DNA of 64,000 bases from Cyclobacteriaceae bacterium. GTDB lineage: Bacteria; Bacteroidota; Bacteroidia; Cytophagales; Cyclobacteriaceae. Under the pieces are notes generated by a model. That model was not told where the DNA came from. It did not search any database and saw only the letters and a list, made by a program, of their open reading frames with translations. Location of the stretch: positions 2,218,492 through 2,282,491 of the forward strand of contig JAHBUE010000001.1 in NCBI GenBank assembly GCA_019638235.1, in the 5' to 3' direction. Both the position numbers and the translations under genes were made by a program. How positions within the stretch are numbered: position 1 is the first letter of the stretch; each line of letters opens with the position of its first letter. Shown here piece after piece: positions 9,711-18,227 of this stretch.

Positions 9711-10098
9711 AATTTCTTTCTGTCTCATACAAGGTAATTTTTAAGTCAAGGGACGAATCTATTTTCTCCCGCAAAATCTTCCAGATGACAACGGCTATGT
9801 TTTCAGCGGTGGGATTAAGGGTTTTAAAATATTTGGTATCCAAGTTAAGATTTTTATGGTCAAATTTCTTTGTTACATAATCGCGTACTAAGTCGCTTAA
9901 AACTTTCATATCGAAAACATACCCGGTTTGTGGGTCAGGGGTTCCGGTAACGGATACAACTAATTCGTAATTATGACCGTGATAATTGGGGTTGCTGCAC
10001 TTCCCGAATATGCGGGCATTTTCTTCATCACTCCAGGCCGGGTTGTACAACCGGTGCGCTGCATTGAAATGTTCCTTACGCGATACTTTAATTTTCAT
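9688..10098 (-). CDS. 6-pyruvoyl-tetrahydropterin synthase / 6-carboxytetrahydropterin synthase family
   Basis: 136 residues. Zinc-binding histidines are visible: His15 (FNAAHRLYNP) and His40/His42 (NYHGHNY). A Cys lies in FGKCSNPNYHGHNYELVV. The C-X5-HGH spacing resembles eukaryotic-type PTPS more than the C-X3-HGH of E. coli QueD. It overlaps folE, which makes its substrate (dihydroneopterin triphosphate) likely. The product could be a biopterin-type precursor or the queuosine intermediate 6-carboxytetrahydropterin; no queC, queE or sepiapterin reductase is nearby, so this is unresolved. Confidence 0.88.
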   Translation of the reverse strand: MKIKVSRKEHFNAAHRLYNPAWSDEENARIFGKCSNPNYHGHNYELVVSVTGTPDPQTGYVFDMKVLSDLVRDYVTKKFDHKNLNLDTKYFKTLNPTAENIAVVIWKILREKIDSSLDLKITLYETERNYVEYPAP

Positions 10099-10260
10099 CC
10101 CGGATAATTGTTAAACACGTATGCTGATAAAAGGTTCTTGGAATACCGTTATGCGCGAAAATACTTATTTCTAACGGCCTTCGGCAGCAAACGATTGCAT
10201 AACGGATATTTTATCGGTTGCCCCGATATTGTCGCGTCTTTTTGTTTTCTTTGAATCTAT

Positions 10261-10917
10261 ATGGATTTTAACGGAATCAGCAGGAAAATTGAGCACTACA
10301 AGGCCGAAGGCAAAAGAATGTTCACCAGTTCATCTTTTCAGTCGCATAGCCTGGTTTTGCTCCATATCCTTAGTCGGATAGACAAATCTATCCCCATTTA
10401 TTTTATCAATACAGGCTATCATTTCCCTGAAACTATTCGCTTTCGCGATGAGATTACAGAACGTTTTGGGCTGAATACCATCGACCTCCAATCGGAAGTG
10501 CCCAAATATATGCAGCGTGATGGCGAGGGCAAGCTTTTGTTTACCTCCGACCCCGACCATTGTTGCTACCTGAACAAAACACAACCAATGGACGGCATTC
10601 TGCGCACCTTTGATGTGTGGATTAATGGCGTTCGTGCCGACCAAAGTGCAGTGCGTGCGGCTATGAAGGAAGAGCAGCCGGCACCCCATGGCGCTATCCG
10701 GTTTCATCCCATGCTCGACTGGTCTGCCAAAATGATTTGGGAATACCAGCGTGAACATAACCTTCCCAAGCATCCGCTTGAAGAGAAGGGGTATGTAAGT
10801 ATTGGTTGTGAACCGTGTACACGCAGACTCGACCCGGCCATGCAAGAGCGTGAAGCCCGCTGGTACGGATTAAAGAAGGTAGAATGTGGCTTGCATACCG
10901 AGTTGGTTTCTAAGTAG
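10261..10917 (+). CDS. cysH: Iron-sulfur adenylyl-sulfate / phosphoadenylyl-sulfate reductase
   Basis: Reduces activated sulfate (APS or PAPS) to sulfite with thioredoxin, in assimilatory sulfate reduction. 218 residues. Visible features are the TSSSFQSHSLVLLHIL nucleotide-binding region, the IYFINTGYHFPET motif, Cys101-Cys102 in DHCCYLNK and Cys183/Cys186 in GCEPCTRR (together the four 4Fe-4S ligands), and the catalytic C-terminal Cys209 in ECGLHT. The CC...CxxC set marks the Fe-S subclass, which mostly prefers APS. The gene starts 163 bp after the divergent pterin operon. Other cys genes are not in the window. Confidence 0.92.
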   Translation: MDFNGISRKIEHYKAEGKRMFTSSSFQSHSLVLLHILSRIDKSIPIYFINTGYHFPETIRFRDEITERFGLNTIDLQSEVPKYMQRDGEGKLLFTSDPDHCCYLNKTQPMDGILRTFDVWINGVRADQSAVRAAMKEEQPAPHGAIRFHPMLDWSAKMIWEYQREHNLPKHPLEEKGYVSIGCEPCTRRLDPAMQEREARWYGLKKVECGLHTELVSK

Positions 10918-10968
10918 GACTTAGGGGTTAGGGGTTAGTTAGGTATTTTGAGTAATGAAAATAATGCT

Positions 10969-11889
10969 ATGAATATTTTAGTAACAGGTGGTGCGGGGTA
11001 TATTGGTACAGAACTTATCCGGGTACTTGTTCAGGATAAAACTGTTGACAGGATTGTTGTATATGATAACCTGAGCAGGCAGAACTATAACCTGTTTTCA
11101 GGAGCAAAACTCCAGGATAGTTCCAGGATTCAGTTTGTAAAAGGTGAATTGCTCGACTCGCGTAACCTGAAAAAGGCGTTAAAAGGTATTGATGTTGTGT
11201 ATCATCTTGCAGCACGGGTTACTACGCCTTTTGCTAATGCCGATGCACACCTTTATGAGCAAATCAACCATTGGGGTACGGCCGAGTTGGTTTATGCAGT
11301 CGAAGAAAGCGATGTTAAAAAATTTATCTACGCCAGCAGTGTCGGTGTTTATGGTTCTTCCGATATGGCAGTAGATGAACAAACCTCTCCCGACCCGAAA
11401 ACATTTTATGCCATTTCCAAGTTGCGTGGCGAAGAGCATGTAAGGCGTTTGTTTACAAAAATGGATACCTACATTTTCCGGTGCGGTAATGTGTATGGGT
11501 ACAGTCCGAGTATGCGCTTTGATGCTGTAATCAACAAGTTTGTTTTCGAGGCTAATTTTGAAAAGCGAATAACCATTCACGGTAGCGGAGAGCAGGCCCG
11601 TACCTTTATTCATATTGATTTGATTGCCCGCGCATTGGCTAATGTGCTATCCGAAAATCCGGCAGGCGGTACGTATAATCTTGTGGAGCGCACACTCAAG
11701 GTTATGGACATTGTAGATGAGTTGAAACAACTTATACCTGAACTGGAATTTATCCTGATTAACCAACATATTAAACTGAACCAGTTGGTAATCAAACCCA
11801 ACGAAGCCATTAACCGGCAACTTGACATCAGCAACCCAAAGAGTTTACGGGAAGAGATTGAAGAATTTATTTCTAAGCTTTCTTTCTGA
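10969..11889 (+). CDS. NAD-dependent epimerase/dehydratase (extended SDR)
   Basis: Nucleotide-sugar modifying enzyme of about 306 residues. The Rossmann motif TGGAGYIGTEL is at the N-terminus, YHLAARV lies near residue 80, and the catalytic YAISKLRGE (Tyr-x3-Lys) near residue 145, with RCGNVYGY after it. The ATG at 10969 was preferred over a TTG at 10948 because the Rossmann strand NILVTGG starts immediately after it. The spacer upstream carries a short GGGTTA-type tandem repeat. Substrate specificity cannot be assigned; UDP- or dTDP-sugar epimerisation is typical. It converges with the PorP-like gene 3 bp beyond its stop. Confidence 0.9.
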   Translation: MNILVTGGAGYIGTELIRVLVQDKTVDRIVVYDNLSRQNYNLFSGAKLQDSSRIQFVKGELLDSRNLKKALKGIDVVYHLAARVTTPFANADAHLYEQINHWGTAELVYAVEESDVKKFIYASSVGVYGSSDMAVDEQTSPDPKTFYAISKLRGEEHVRRLFTKMDTYIFRCGNVYGYSPSMRFDAVINKFVFEANFEKRITIHGSGEQARTFIHIDLIARALANVLSENPAGGTYNLVERTLKVMDIVDELKQLIPELEFILINQHIKLNQLVIKPNEAINRQLDISNPKSLREEIEEFISKLSF

Positions 11890-11892
11890 TTC

Positions 11893-12804
11893 TTAGAAAT
11901 CGCTTATCTGCGCCAGGTCGTGGAAATTAAATACGCTAAGGTTTATTCCAAGTGTAATTTCGTGCGATGTAAACCTGGTTCCTACCGATTTATTTGTTGG
12001 TAATTCAAAAACGTATCCGAAGCGGAGTTCATTAATCTTCATCTGCGCCAGCAACCCGAATGTATTGAAGTTGCGTGTAAGTGCGCCAACCGCATAGCGT
12101 TCATCAATGTTAAACTGAAAATTAAGGTCGGCAGAAAGGGGAGACCCACTTACGGTACGAATCAGCACGGCAGGCTTTAACTTCACCCTGTCAGTAAGCA
12201 GGAAAACATAAGAAGCAAAACCATAGATGTGCTGCGTGTACAGCGATGCGGTGATGTCCTCAAAGTTTTCCTTAACCTTCAGCATACGCGGCACGGAAAG
12301 CCCGATAAATAACTGATCGGTACGGAAGATAGCGCCAGCGCCAAACGAAGGCTTGGTGATGTTGAGCGGATTGGCAAATGTCGGGTCGGTAGGGTCTGCA
12401 ATATTCAGTCTGGAATTGTCATTTTTAAAGTTCATGAAACCGGCCTGTAACCCAAAAGAGATATACCGGTAATCATCAAACCGAACCTTATAGGAGTATG
12501 TAGCCTGAACGAACGAGTTCGTGTACTCTCCAACCCTGTCTTGCGAAATAATTAAGCCGGCTCCCATACGGTTGTCGAACAAGCTGGAGTGCCCGGTAGC
12601 CGAAATGGTTGTAGGGCTTCCGTCAAAACCAGCCCATTGATTGCGGTAACCGGCTGTTACGTTCAGGGATTTGTTCATCCCCCCATAAGCCGGGTTGATC
12701 AGAAATGGGTTGTTAAGATATTGGGAATACAGTGGGTCAACCTGCGCCTGTACTGATGAAGCCAGGCTAACACACACGATAATAGAAGCAAGGATTTTTT
12801 TCAC
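11893..12804 (-). CDS. PorP/SprF family type IX secretion-associated outer membrane protein
   Basis: 303 residues with a signal peptide (MKKILASIIVCVSLASSVQAQ) and the family hallmark directly after it: DPLYSQYLNNPFLINPAYGG. It is followed by alternating beta strands (SSLFDNRMGAGLIISQDRVG and so on) and a C-terminal strand ending HDLAQISDF. Family members sit in the outer membrane; SprF is needed for secretion or surface display of SprB-type adhesins in gliding Bacteroidota. Here the gene is alone, without the giant adhesin or OmpA partner often found next to it, so its client is unknown. Confidence 0.92.
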   Translation of the reverse strand: MKKILASIIVCVSLASSVQAQVDPLYSQYLNNPFLINPAYGGMNKSLNVTAGYRNQWAGFDGSPTTISATGHSSLFDNRMGAGLIISQDRVGEYTNSFVQATYSYKVRFDDYRYISFGLQAGFMNFKNDNSRLNIADPTDPTFANPLNITKPSFGAGAIFRTDQLFIGLSVPRMLKVKENFEDITASLYTQHIYGFASYVFLLTDRVKLKPAVLIRTVSGSPLSADLNFQFNIDERYAVGALTRNFNTFGLLAQMKINELRFGYVFELPTNKSVGTRFTSHEITLGINLSVFNFHDLAQISDF

Positions 12805-12952
12805 GTGATTGAGAGTTTGGGATTAAATATACAACACCGGACGATAGGGTAAAAATTTGAAGAGAAATAAAGATTTGCCACTTTGAGCCCGGTATAGGCA
12901 ATAGCTATTGCCAAAGGTGTTTTATCTGCTCAATTTATAAGTATCTTACCGG

Positions 12953-14683
12953 ATGATTACTTGGCGATCAGGATTTGTATTGCTTCTGCTTCTTTTTTGC
13001 GGGGCATTAAATGCCCAGCAATCATTTCAAAATAAAATAGACAGTCTGAACAATGCTTTACAGCAAAGCACGGATACTGCCAGGGTGCTTGTTTTGATAC
13101 AGCTTGCCCGGCAGTATATGGGTATAGAGAATAACAAGACTCTTGATCTGTTAAATCAGGCGCAGGCCCTTACCGGCAAGCTGAATTTTGTAGACGGATC
13201 GCTGAAATTATACACTACAAAAGCTGCATTATATACCTTCTATTTGAACGATTTTGAAACTGCAAAACAATACGTTGATTCTATTCTCTTGTCGATTGAC
13301 TTTGTAAGTGATACGAATGTCAGAATTAATGGGTACTACACAGTTGGTGCATATTTTACCCGTGCCGGAGATTTGTTGGAGAGCTATCATTGGCTTTTAA
13401 AAGGGCAACGCGAGCTTAGCGGCAACATAACCCGCGAAGTGTTGGGTGTATATGGTTTGCTTGGCTACAACACGAAGTTATTAGGCCGATACGAAGAGGC
13501 CAAAACCTTTTTCAGAATGGCTCATGAATATGCAGTGAGAATACATGAAGTTCATTATGGTGGATCAATGTTGTTCAACCTGGCTACTGTTTATCAAACG
13601 CAACAGCAGTATGATTCTGCTCTTGTGTATCTTCGGCAGGTTTATACGTTTGAAGTAGAACACGGAAGCCCAAACCATAATGTGCTATTATTATCCACGT
13701 TAGGGACAACCTTTCTCAAACTTAATGAGCGCGATTCTTCTATTCATTATTTACATCGCGCGTTAAAAGCTGCGCGAGGACTTTCCTTACGGGAAGGATT
13801 GGATGAAGTTTACCTGGCATTAGCCGAACATCACCTCGGTACACGAACCGACAGTACGTTGTATTATATAAGAAAAATCAGGGATAATAATGTGGGTAAG
13901 GATATTCACCTGCTTACAAAGGTGGCACAACTGCAATATGAAACATTTGCAAAACTTAACCGGTTTGATTCGGCCTTTTATTACCTGAAACAGCACAAGA
14001 CATATAGTGATTCTGTTCAAAGTGAATCGAAAGCGCGGCAAATTGCCCTGTTGGAGTATGAGTTTGACTTAGAGAAAAAGGAAAAACAAATCGAAGATTT
14101 AAAACAGGCCGAGCAATGGCATCATACGCGAAGAACACTGCTTACAATAGCCCTTGTGCTTGCCTTGCTGCTTCTTATTGGCTCTGTATTTTATTCTTAC
14201 AGAATAATCCGCGATAAGCAAAAAAGACTTGAGTCTGCTAACCGACAACTAAACGATTACTTAGAGCGATTATTGGAAAAATCAGAGTTAGTGGAAGAGC
14301 TGAATATTCAGCTTGAAAAACTACGACAAAATAATTTTTCAGGAACGGAACAATTTGAAGACCTGGAAAAGATTGTGAATCTGACCATTCTTACGGATGA
14401 GGATTGGAAAGAATTTAAAACATTGTTTGAACGTGTTCATAAAGGGTTTATAAAAGAACTTGTCAGCAAGTTCCCTGATCTTACCAATGCCGAAATCAGG
14501 TTAGCTGCGCTTCTCAAATTAAAACTATCCACACGCGAAATAGCCGGTATACTGGGCATATCTCCCGAAAGTGTAAGCAAGACACGGCATCGGTTACGCA
14601 AAAAATTAAACCTTCCTGTCGAAGAGGGCCTGGACGAATTCATTAGACAGGTTACTGAAAAGCAGGTGCAACCCCCCTTGTAA
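12953..14683 (+). CDS. TPR protein with membrane anchor and LuxR-like HTH domain
   Basis: 576 residues. In order: signal peptide (LLLLLFCGALNAQ), periplasmic tetratricopeptide repeats (roughly residues 30-370), a membrane helix near residue 400 (TLLTIALVLALLLLIGSVFY), a cytoplasmic coiled coil of about 60 residues, and a C-terminal helix-turn-helix with LTNAEIRLAALLKLKLSTREI and ISPESVSKTRHRLRKKL. This layout is a recurrent Bacteroidota design in which a membrane-bound regulator may couple an outside cue to DNA binding; no target gene can be named. The neighbour upstream is divergent, so it is probably its own transcription unit. Confidence 0.88.
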   Translation: MITWRSGFVLLLLLFCGALNAQQSFQNKIDSLNNALQQSTDTARVLVLIQLARQYMGIENNKTLDLLNQAQALTGKLNFVDGSLKLYTTKAALYTFYLNDFETAKQYVDSILLSIDFVSDTNVRINGYYTVGAYFTRAGDLLESYHWLLKGQRELSGNITREVLGVYGLLGYNTKLLGRYEEAKTFFRMAHEYAVRIHEVHYGGSMLFNLATVYQTQQQYDSALVYLRQVYTFEVEHGSPNHNVLLLSTLGTTFLKLNERDSSIHYLHRALKAARGLSLREGLDEVYLALAEHHLGTRTDSTLYYIRKIRDNNVGKDIHLLTKVAQLQYETFAKLNRFDSAFYYLKQHKTYSDSVQSESKARQIALLEYEFDLEKKEKQIEDLKQAEQWHHTRRTLLTIALVLALLLLIGSVFYSYRIIRDKQKRLESANRQLNDYLERLLEKSELVEELNIQLEKLRQNNFSGTEQFEDLEKIVNLTILTDEDWKEFKTLFERVHKGFIKELVSKFPDLTNAEIRLAALLKLKLSTREIAGILGISPESVSKTRHRLRKKLNLPVEEGLDEFIRQVTEKQVQPPL

Positions 14684-14797
14684 CTATCTATAATTCAGAC
14701 TTCTGGTTTTTTGTCAGGGCGTTTGTCCAGCCCTTAGTTTCTGTACCATCATCAATATTTTGGAGATTTAGTTGTGTTAAACTAATCCCATCATATT

Positions 14798-16834
14798 ATG
14801 AAACTTAATATCACCTCGTTTACTCTTATTGCACTGATTGTTTGCAGTAGTCTTCAACTGAATGCACAACTTACACCGGCCTGGAGCACAAAAATCAGCC
14901 AGGTAGATTGGATGCGCATAACCTCATTAGGCTACCCGATTGTAAGTTCGGCTGGTGCGTTAAGCGCCTTAGACCCCGAAACAGGTGCCATACTTTGGCA
15001 GGCCAGGAATTTATTAGGCAACCCGCGCGAAGAGGAAGTGGAGGAGCTATGGGGCACACGGTATTTAAAGGTAAGCTACGGTACCGAACGTGGTGATGAC
15101 ACTATGCCCATGATTGCGCTGGTAGATATTATTACCGGTGCGGTTATGTTCGACTCACGAAAAGAAAGGCTTGGTGTATTAGGAAGTTATCCACTTGCCC
15201 AATCGGGTAAATTTATGGTAGTAGGTGTTGAACCCGGTAAATTTTCAGCAAAGCTATTGATGTACGATATGGAAACCGGCAACAAACTTTGGGAGAATGA
15301 TGAAATATTTAAAGGCAGCCAAGGCAAGGGCGGCTTGATGGGAAAAATGGCCGGGGCTATTCAAAGTGTTATGAATATGTCTTCGCTTACGTCCGATCCG
15401 GTTGAGATTGATAAAGAAAACATTATCATAACACATCCGAGCTATGTAATAAAATTAAAGTCAGCGGATGGAAGTACGGTTTGGTGTGCAAAGATCAATG
15501 AATCAACGTCTGCACGATTATTATTTACCGATACAAAACCTAACATAGTTTTTGTGGGTGCTGAAACAGAAAGCGAATCCATGATGTCATCAGGAAGTGG
15601 CCCGCCAAAAAATGTATATTCAACCAGCTATTATGCTTTTGATTTGAACTCCGGTCAATCCGTGTGGAAATCACCGGTGAAAAACAGCAACGAACGTATA
15701 AACTACATGCTTCCAACGGCAAAAGGTTTTGTAATTCTTCCGGGCTTTAGCACCAATCAACAAAAATCAACACTTAACCTGCTCGACTACAACAATGGTT
15801 CCGGTCTTTGGGGAAGTAAAGGAAATGGTATTAAAGCCGATGGAGAGGTGATTGATATTTTACCGACAGAGAATGGGTTGGTTATCAGCACATCGGCAAC
15901 GCCTTTTAATCAAAATAAGAGCGAGAACTATTTTTTAAATGTGCTTAATGTAGAGAATGGCTCGCTTCGTTTTAGTAAATCCGTTAAGGTAAAGGGCAGG
16001 TTAGTGCGCACGGATGTTGTTGCGAAGGGTATTCTGTACACAACCACGCACGAGGTGAATATTGTTGATGCCAATACCGGGGCAACATTGTTGTCTAATT
16101 CAATTGAATCAGGCGGCCCCAAACGATTGGATAAAATTCTGCCATTCCCAACGGCTTTACGCGATAACAAGTTTTATGTGTTTGCTACTAAGGAAGGAAT
16201 AGTTAAGGAGTTAGATACTGAAACCGGTGTTGTCAGGAATCTGAATTCAGTAAAACTTGAACTTGGCGGAAAAGAAATTCCAAAATCATTAGATGCATTT
16301 GACGATGGAGTAGTGCTTTGTTCCGATCAAAATGTGGTGATGATTGGTTATGACGGCCTGTTGAAATTTTCAAACTACTTCACTCCGCCAAAGCAAAGCG
16401 GTTTAATGCGGGCGCTCGCGCTTGCCGAAGTATCCAAAGGCGCGCTGTTAACGGTAGCCCTGGCTTCTGCCTCGGTTACGTATGCGGGTATAGTGTCTTC
16501 ATCCGTTGATGCAGGTGTAAAGCAAGCCGGTTCAGCGGCTGCTGCGTTAACCGGAGGCATGGCTGCATATTCGTTAGCCTATACCGGTAAGGCTTTAGCT
16601 GATTTTAACAAACGATTTAAAGCCACGACTATGGCGGATGATTACCTCATTGTGTTATCAGAAGTAGCGGCTAAAGATTTCAGGTTGCTAAAAGTTGATA
16701 AGCGAACCGGTAAAACATTGGTTACACTTGACCTTGGCAAAGACAGGGATCCGCTTTACCTGGTTGATTTCATCGATCAACACGTTTATCATCAGTCTAA
16801 GCCCAATGAAATTTCCTGTTTTAAACTTAAATGA
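14798..16834 (+). CDS. Secreted PQQ-like beta-propeller protein
   Basis: 678 residues with a signal peptide ending LQLNAQ. Repeated propeller blades of the PQQ type are visible: ALDPETGAILWQ, MYDMETGNKLWEN, LNSGQSVWKSP, VLNVENGSLRF, VDKRTGKTLVTLDL. A hydrophobic, Ala/Gly-rich insertion near residues 545-610 (LALAEVSKGALLTVALASAS and ALTGGMAAYSLAY) could be a membrane-associated segment, which is unusual inside a propeller. Function unknown; no active-site residues of PQQ dehydrogenases are recognisable, so a scaffold or binding role is more likely than catalysis. The gene ends before a bidirectional terminator. Confidence 0.82.
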   Translation: MKLNITSFTLIALIVCSSLQLNAQLTPAWSTKISQVDWMRITSLGYPIVSSAGALSALDPETGAILWQARNLLGNPREEEVEELWGTRYLKVSYGTERGDDTMPMIALVDIITGAVMFDSRKERLGVLGSYPLAQSGKFMVVGVEPGKFSAKLLMYDMETGNKLWENDEIFKGSQGKGGLMGKMAGAIQSVMNMSSLTSDPVEIDKENIIITHPSYVIKLKSADGSTVWCAKINESTSARLLFTDTKPNIVFVGAETESESMMSSGSGPPKNVYSTSYYAFDLNSGQSVWKSPVKNSNERINYMLPTAKGFVILPGFSTNQQKSTLNLLDYNNGSGLWGSKGNGIKADGEVIDILPTENGLVISTSATPFNQNKSENYFLNVLNVENGSLRFSKSVKVKGRLVRTDVVAKGILYTTTHEVNIVDANTGATLLSNSIESGGPKRLDKILPFPTALRDNKFYVFATKEGIVKELDTETGVVRNLNSVKLELGGKEIPKSLDAFDDGVVLCSDQNVVMIGYDGLLKFSNYFTPPKQSGLMRALALAEVSKGALLTVALASASVTYAGIVSSSVDAGVKQAGSAAAALTGGMAAYSLAYTGKALADFNKRFKATTMADDYLIVLSEVAAKDFRLLKVDKRTGKTLVTLDLGKDRDPLYLVDFIDQHVYHQSKPNEISCFKLK

Positions 16835-16894
16835 TTTTTAAACTGATAGGAATACAGACTTTTTAAACACATTTAGTGCTTTAATCTAAAAACA

Positions 16895-16922
16895 AAAGGC
16901 GACTCTTTTCGGTCGCCTTTCT
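16895..16922. terminator. Bidirectional intrinsic terminator
   Basis: Nine-base stem AAAGGCGAC (16895-16903) and GTCGCCTTT (16912-16920) with an 8-nt loop, A-rich on the left and T-rich on the right. It sits between the convergent propeller and bacilliredoxin genes and can serve both strands. Confidence 0.9.
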
Positions 16923-16936
16923 TCATTAAAAGCATC

Positions 16937-17353
16937 TTAGCAATACTCTTCAAATACTTCCAGTAAATGATTGCCAATCATCTCTGCGTTACGTCCTTCA
17001 ATATGATGACGTTCAACAAAGTGCACTAATTCGCCATCTTTAAATAAAGCAATTGAAGGAGAAGAAGGCGGATACGGCAACGTGTACTCGCGCGCTTTCG
17101 CTACGGCCTCCTTATCTACCCCTGCAAAAACAGTAGCAAGGTTATCAGGCTTTTTAGCAGTCTGCTCAATAGCCCAACGCACACCGGGGCGGGCTGCACC
17201 AGCCGCGCAACCGCACACGCTGTTAATAACCAATAGCGTAGTGCCTTTGTGGCTTTTTAAATGATTATCTACTTCCTCTGCGGTTTTAAACTCAGTAAAG
17301 CCGGCAGAAGTTAAATCAGCCCGCATGGGGGCTACAAGTGGTTCGGGATACAT
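16937..17353 (-). CDS. BrxA/BrxB family bacilliredoxin
   Basis: 138 residues with the family's CGC active-site motif (NSVCGCAAGAARPG near residue 48), the PPSSPSIALFKDGE segment and the HHIEGRNAEMI C-terminal half ending EEYC. In Firmicutes these thioredoxin-fold proteins remove bacillithiol from oxidised proteins; Bacteroidota homologues are widespread and can belong to bacillithiol producers. It follows the suf operon on the same strand after a 78-bp A/T-rich spacer, which fits a role in thiol or iron-sulfur stress, but cotranscription is inferred. Confidence 0.92.
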   Translation of the reverse strand: MYPEPLVAPMRADLTSAGFTEFKTAEEVDNHLKSHKGTTLLVINSVCGCAAGAARPGVRWAIEQTAKKPDNLATVFAGVDKEAVAKAREYTLPYPPSSPSIALFKDGELVHFVERHHIEGRNAEMIGNHLLEVFEEYC

Positions 17354-17354
17354 G

Positions 17355-17420
17355 TTTTATTATTTTAGATTTATGAATTACGATTTAAGATTTAAGAATT
17401 GTGATTTTAGATTTATAGCT
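17355..17420. repeat. A/T-rich spacer with GATTTA-type tandem units
   Basis: The spacer contains repeated units of the type TTTAGATTTATGAATTACGA. Closely similar units occur at 21503-21545 between sufB and sufC, both within the same operon. No protein is encoded. Confidence 0.5.
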
Positions 17421-17430
17421 ACAAACAACA

Positions 17431-17790
17431 TTACAAAAAGCCAAGTTCCAGCTTAGCGGCTTCACTCATCATATCCTGCGAATAGGGCGGATCGAAAGTA
17501 ATTTCAACTTTTACATCGTTAACGCCTTCAATCGCTTTTACTTTTTGCTCTACCTCGCCCGGTATTACTTCTGCGGCAGGGCAGGAAGGCGAAGTAAGCG
17601 TCATTAAAATATATACATTGTTAATAGGGTAAACATTGATTTCATAAATCAACCCCAACTCATAAACATCTACCGGTATTTCAGGGTCGTAAACTGTTTT
17701 GATGGCGCTGACAATCCTGTTTTTTAAATCGGGGATATCAACGGTATTGCTTGTAACCGTGTTACCTGTATCGGGCAGTTGTTCGTTCAT
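17431..17790 (-). CDS. sufT: SufT-like iron-sulfur assembly protein (DUF59/MIP18 family)
   Basis: 119 residues. The DUF59 core shows IKTVYDPEIPVDVYELGLIY, the hydrophobic VYILMTLTSPSCPAAEVIPG with its conserved Cys, and VKVEITFDPPYSQDMMSE. Family members help mature or transfer Fe-S clusters to target proteins. Position as last gene of the suf cluster (sufB-C-D-S-E-T), overlapping sufE by 4 bp, supports the role. Product assignment is firm at family level. Confidence 0.93.
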   Translation of the reverse strand: MNEQLPDTGNTVTSNTVDIPDLKNRIVSAIKTVYDPEIPVDVYELGLIYEINVYPINNVYILMTLTSPSCPAAEVIPGEVEQKVKAIEGVNDVKVEITFDPPYSQDMMSEAAKLELGFL

Positions 17791-18224
17791 GATTGAATTT
17801 CCTGTTTTGATTTAAACGCCAGGGCGTACATTTTCATTTGCTTTATCATGGCAGCAAAACCATTAGAACGTTGCGTGCCGATAAAGCGTTCCATGCCAAT
17901 CTTATTCATAAAGTACAGGTCGGCATTCAGAATGGCATCCGGTGTTTGTCCATTGAAAATGCGTATTAATAAACTCACCAGCCCTTTTGTAATAGCCGTA
18001 TTGCTGTCGGCTGTAAAATAGATTGTATCATTCTCAACATTGGCTGTCAGCCAAACTTTAGATTGGCAACCTTTCACAATATTATCATCGGTTTTATCTT
18101 CTTCCTTCATGTCAGGAAGTTTTTGCCCCAACTCCATAACATAGAATACGGTCATTTCCATATCGCCATCGAGTAGGGAAAATTCGTTGATAATTTCGTC
18201 CTGTATGGTGCTGATTGATTGCAC
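17787..18224 (-). CDS. sufE: SufE sulfur-transfer protein
   Basis: 145 residues. Accepts persulfide sulfur from SufS and passes it to the SufBCD scaffold. The acceptor Cys lies in IVKGCQSKVWL, with the family's IQDEIINEFSLLDGDMEM start and TKGLVSLLIRIFNGQTPDAI in the second half. It starts 3 bp after the sufS stop and overlaps sufT by four bases, so translation is coupled. Confidence 0.95.
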   Translation of the reverse strand: MQSISTIQDEIINEFSLLDGDMEMTVFYVMELGQKLPDMKEEDKTDDNIVKGCQSKVWLTANVENDTIYFTADSNTAITKGLVSLLIRIFNGQTPDAILNADLYFMNKIGMERFIGTQRSNGFAAMIKQMKMYALAFKSKQEIQS

Positions 18225-18227
18225 TAC

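Noticed and set aside
10920..10945. GGGTTA-type telomere-like tandem repeat before the epimerase
   Set aside because: Only two to three units in a short spacer; probably simple slippage.
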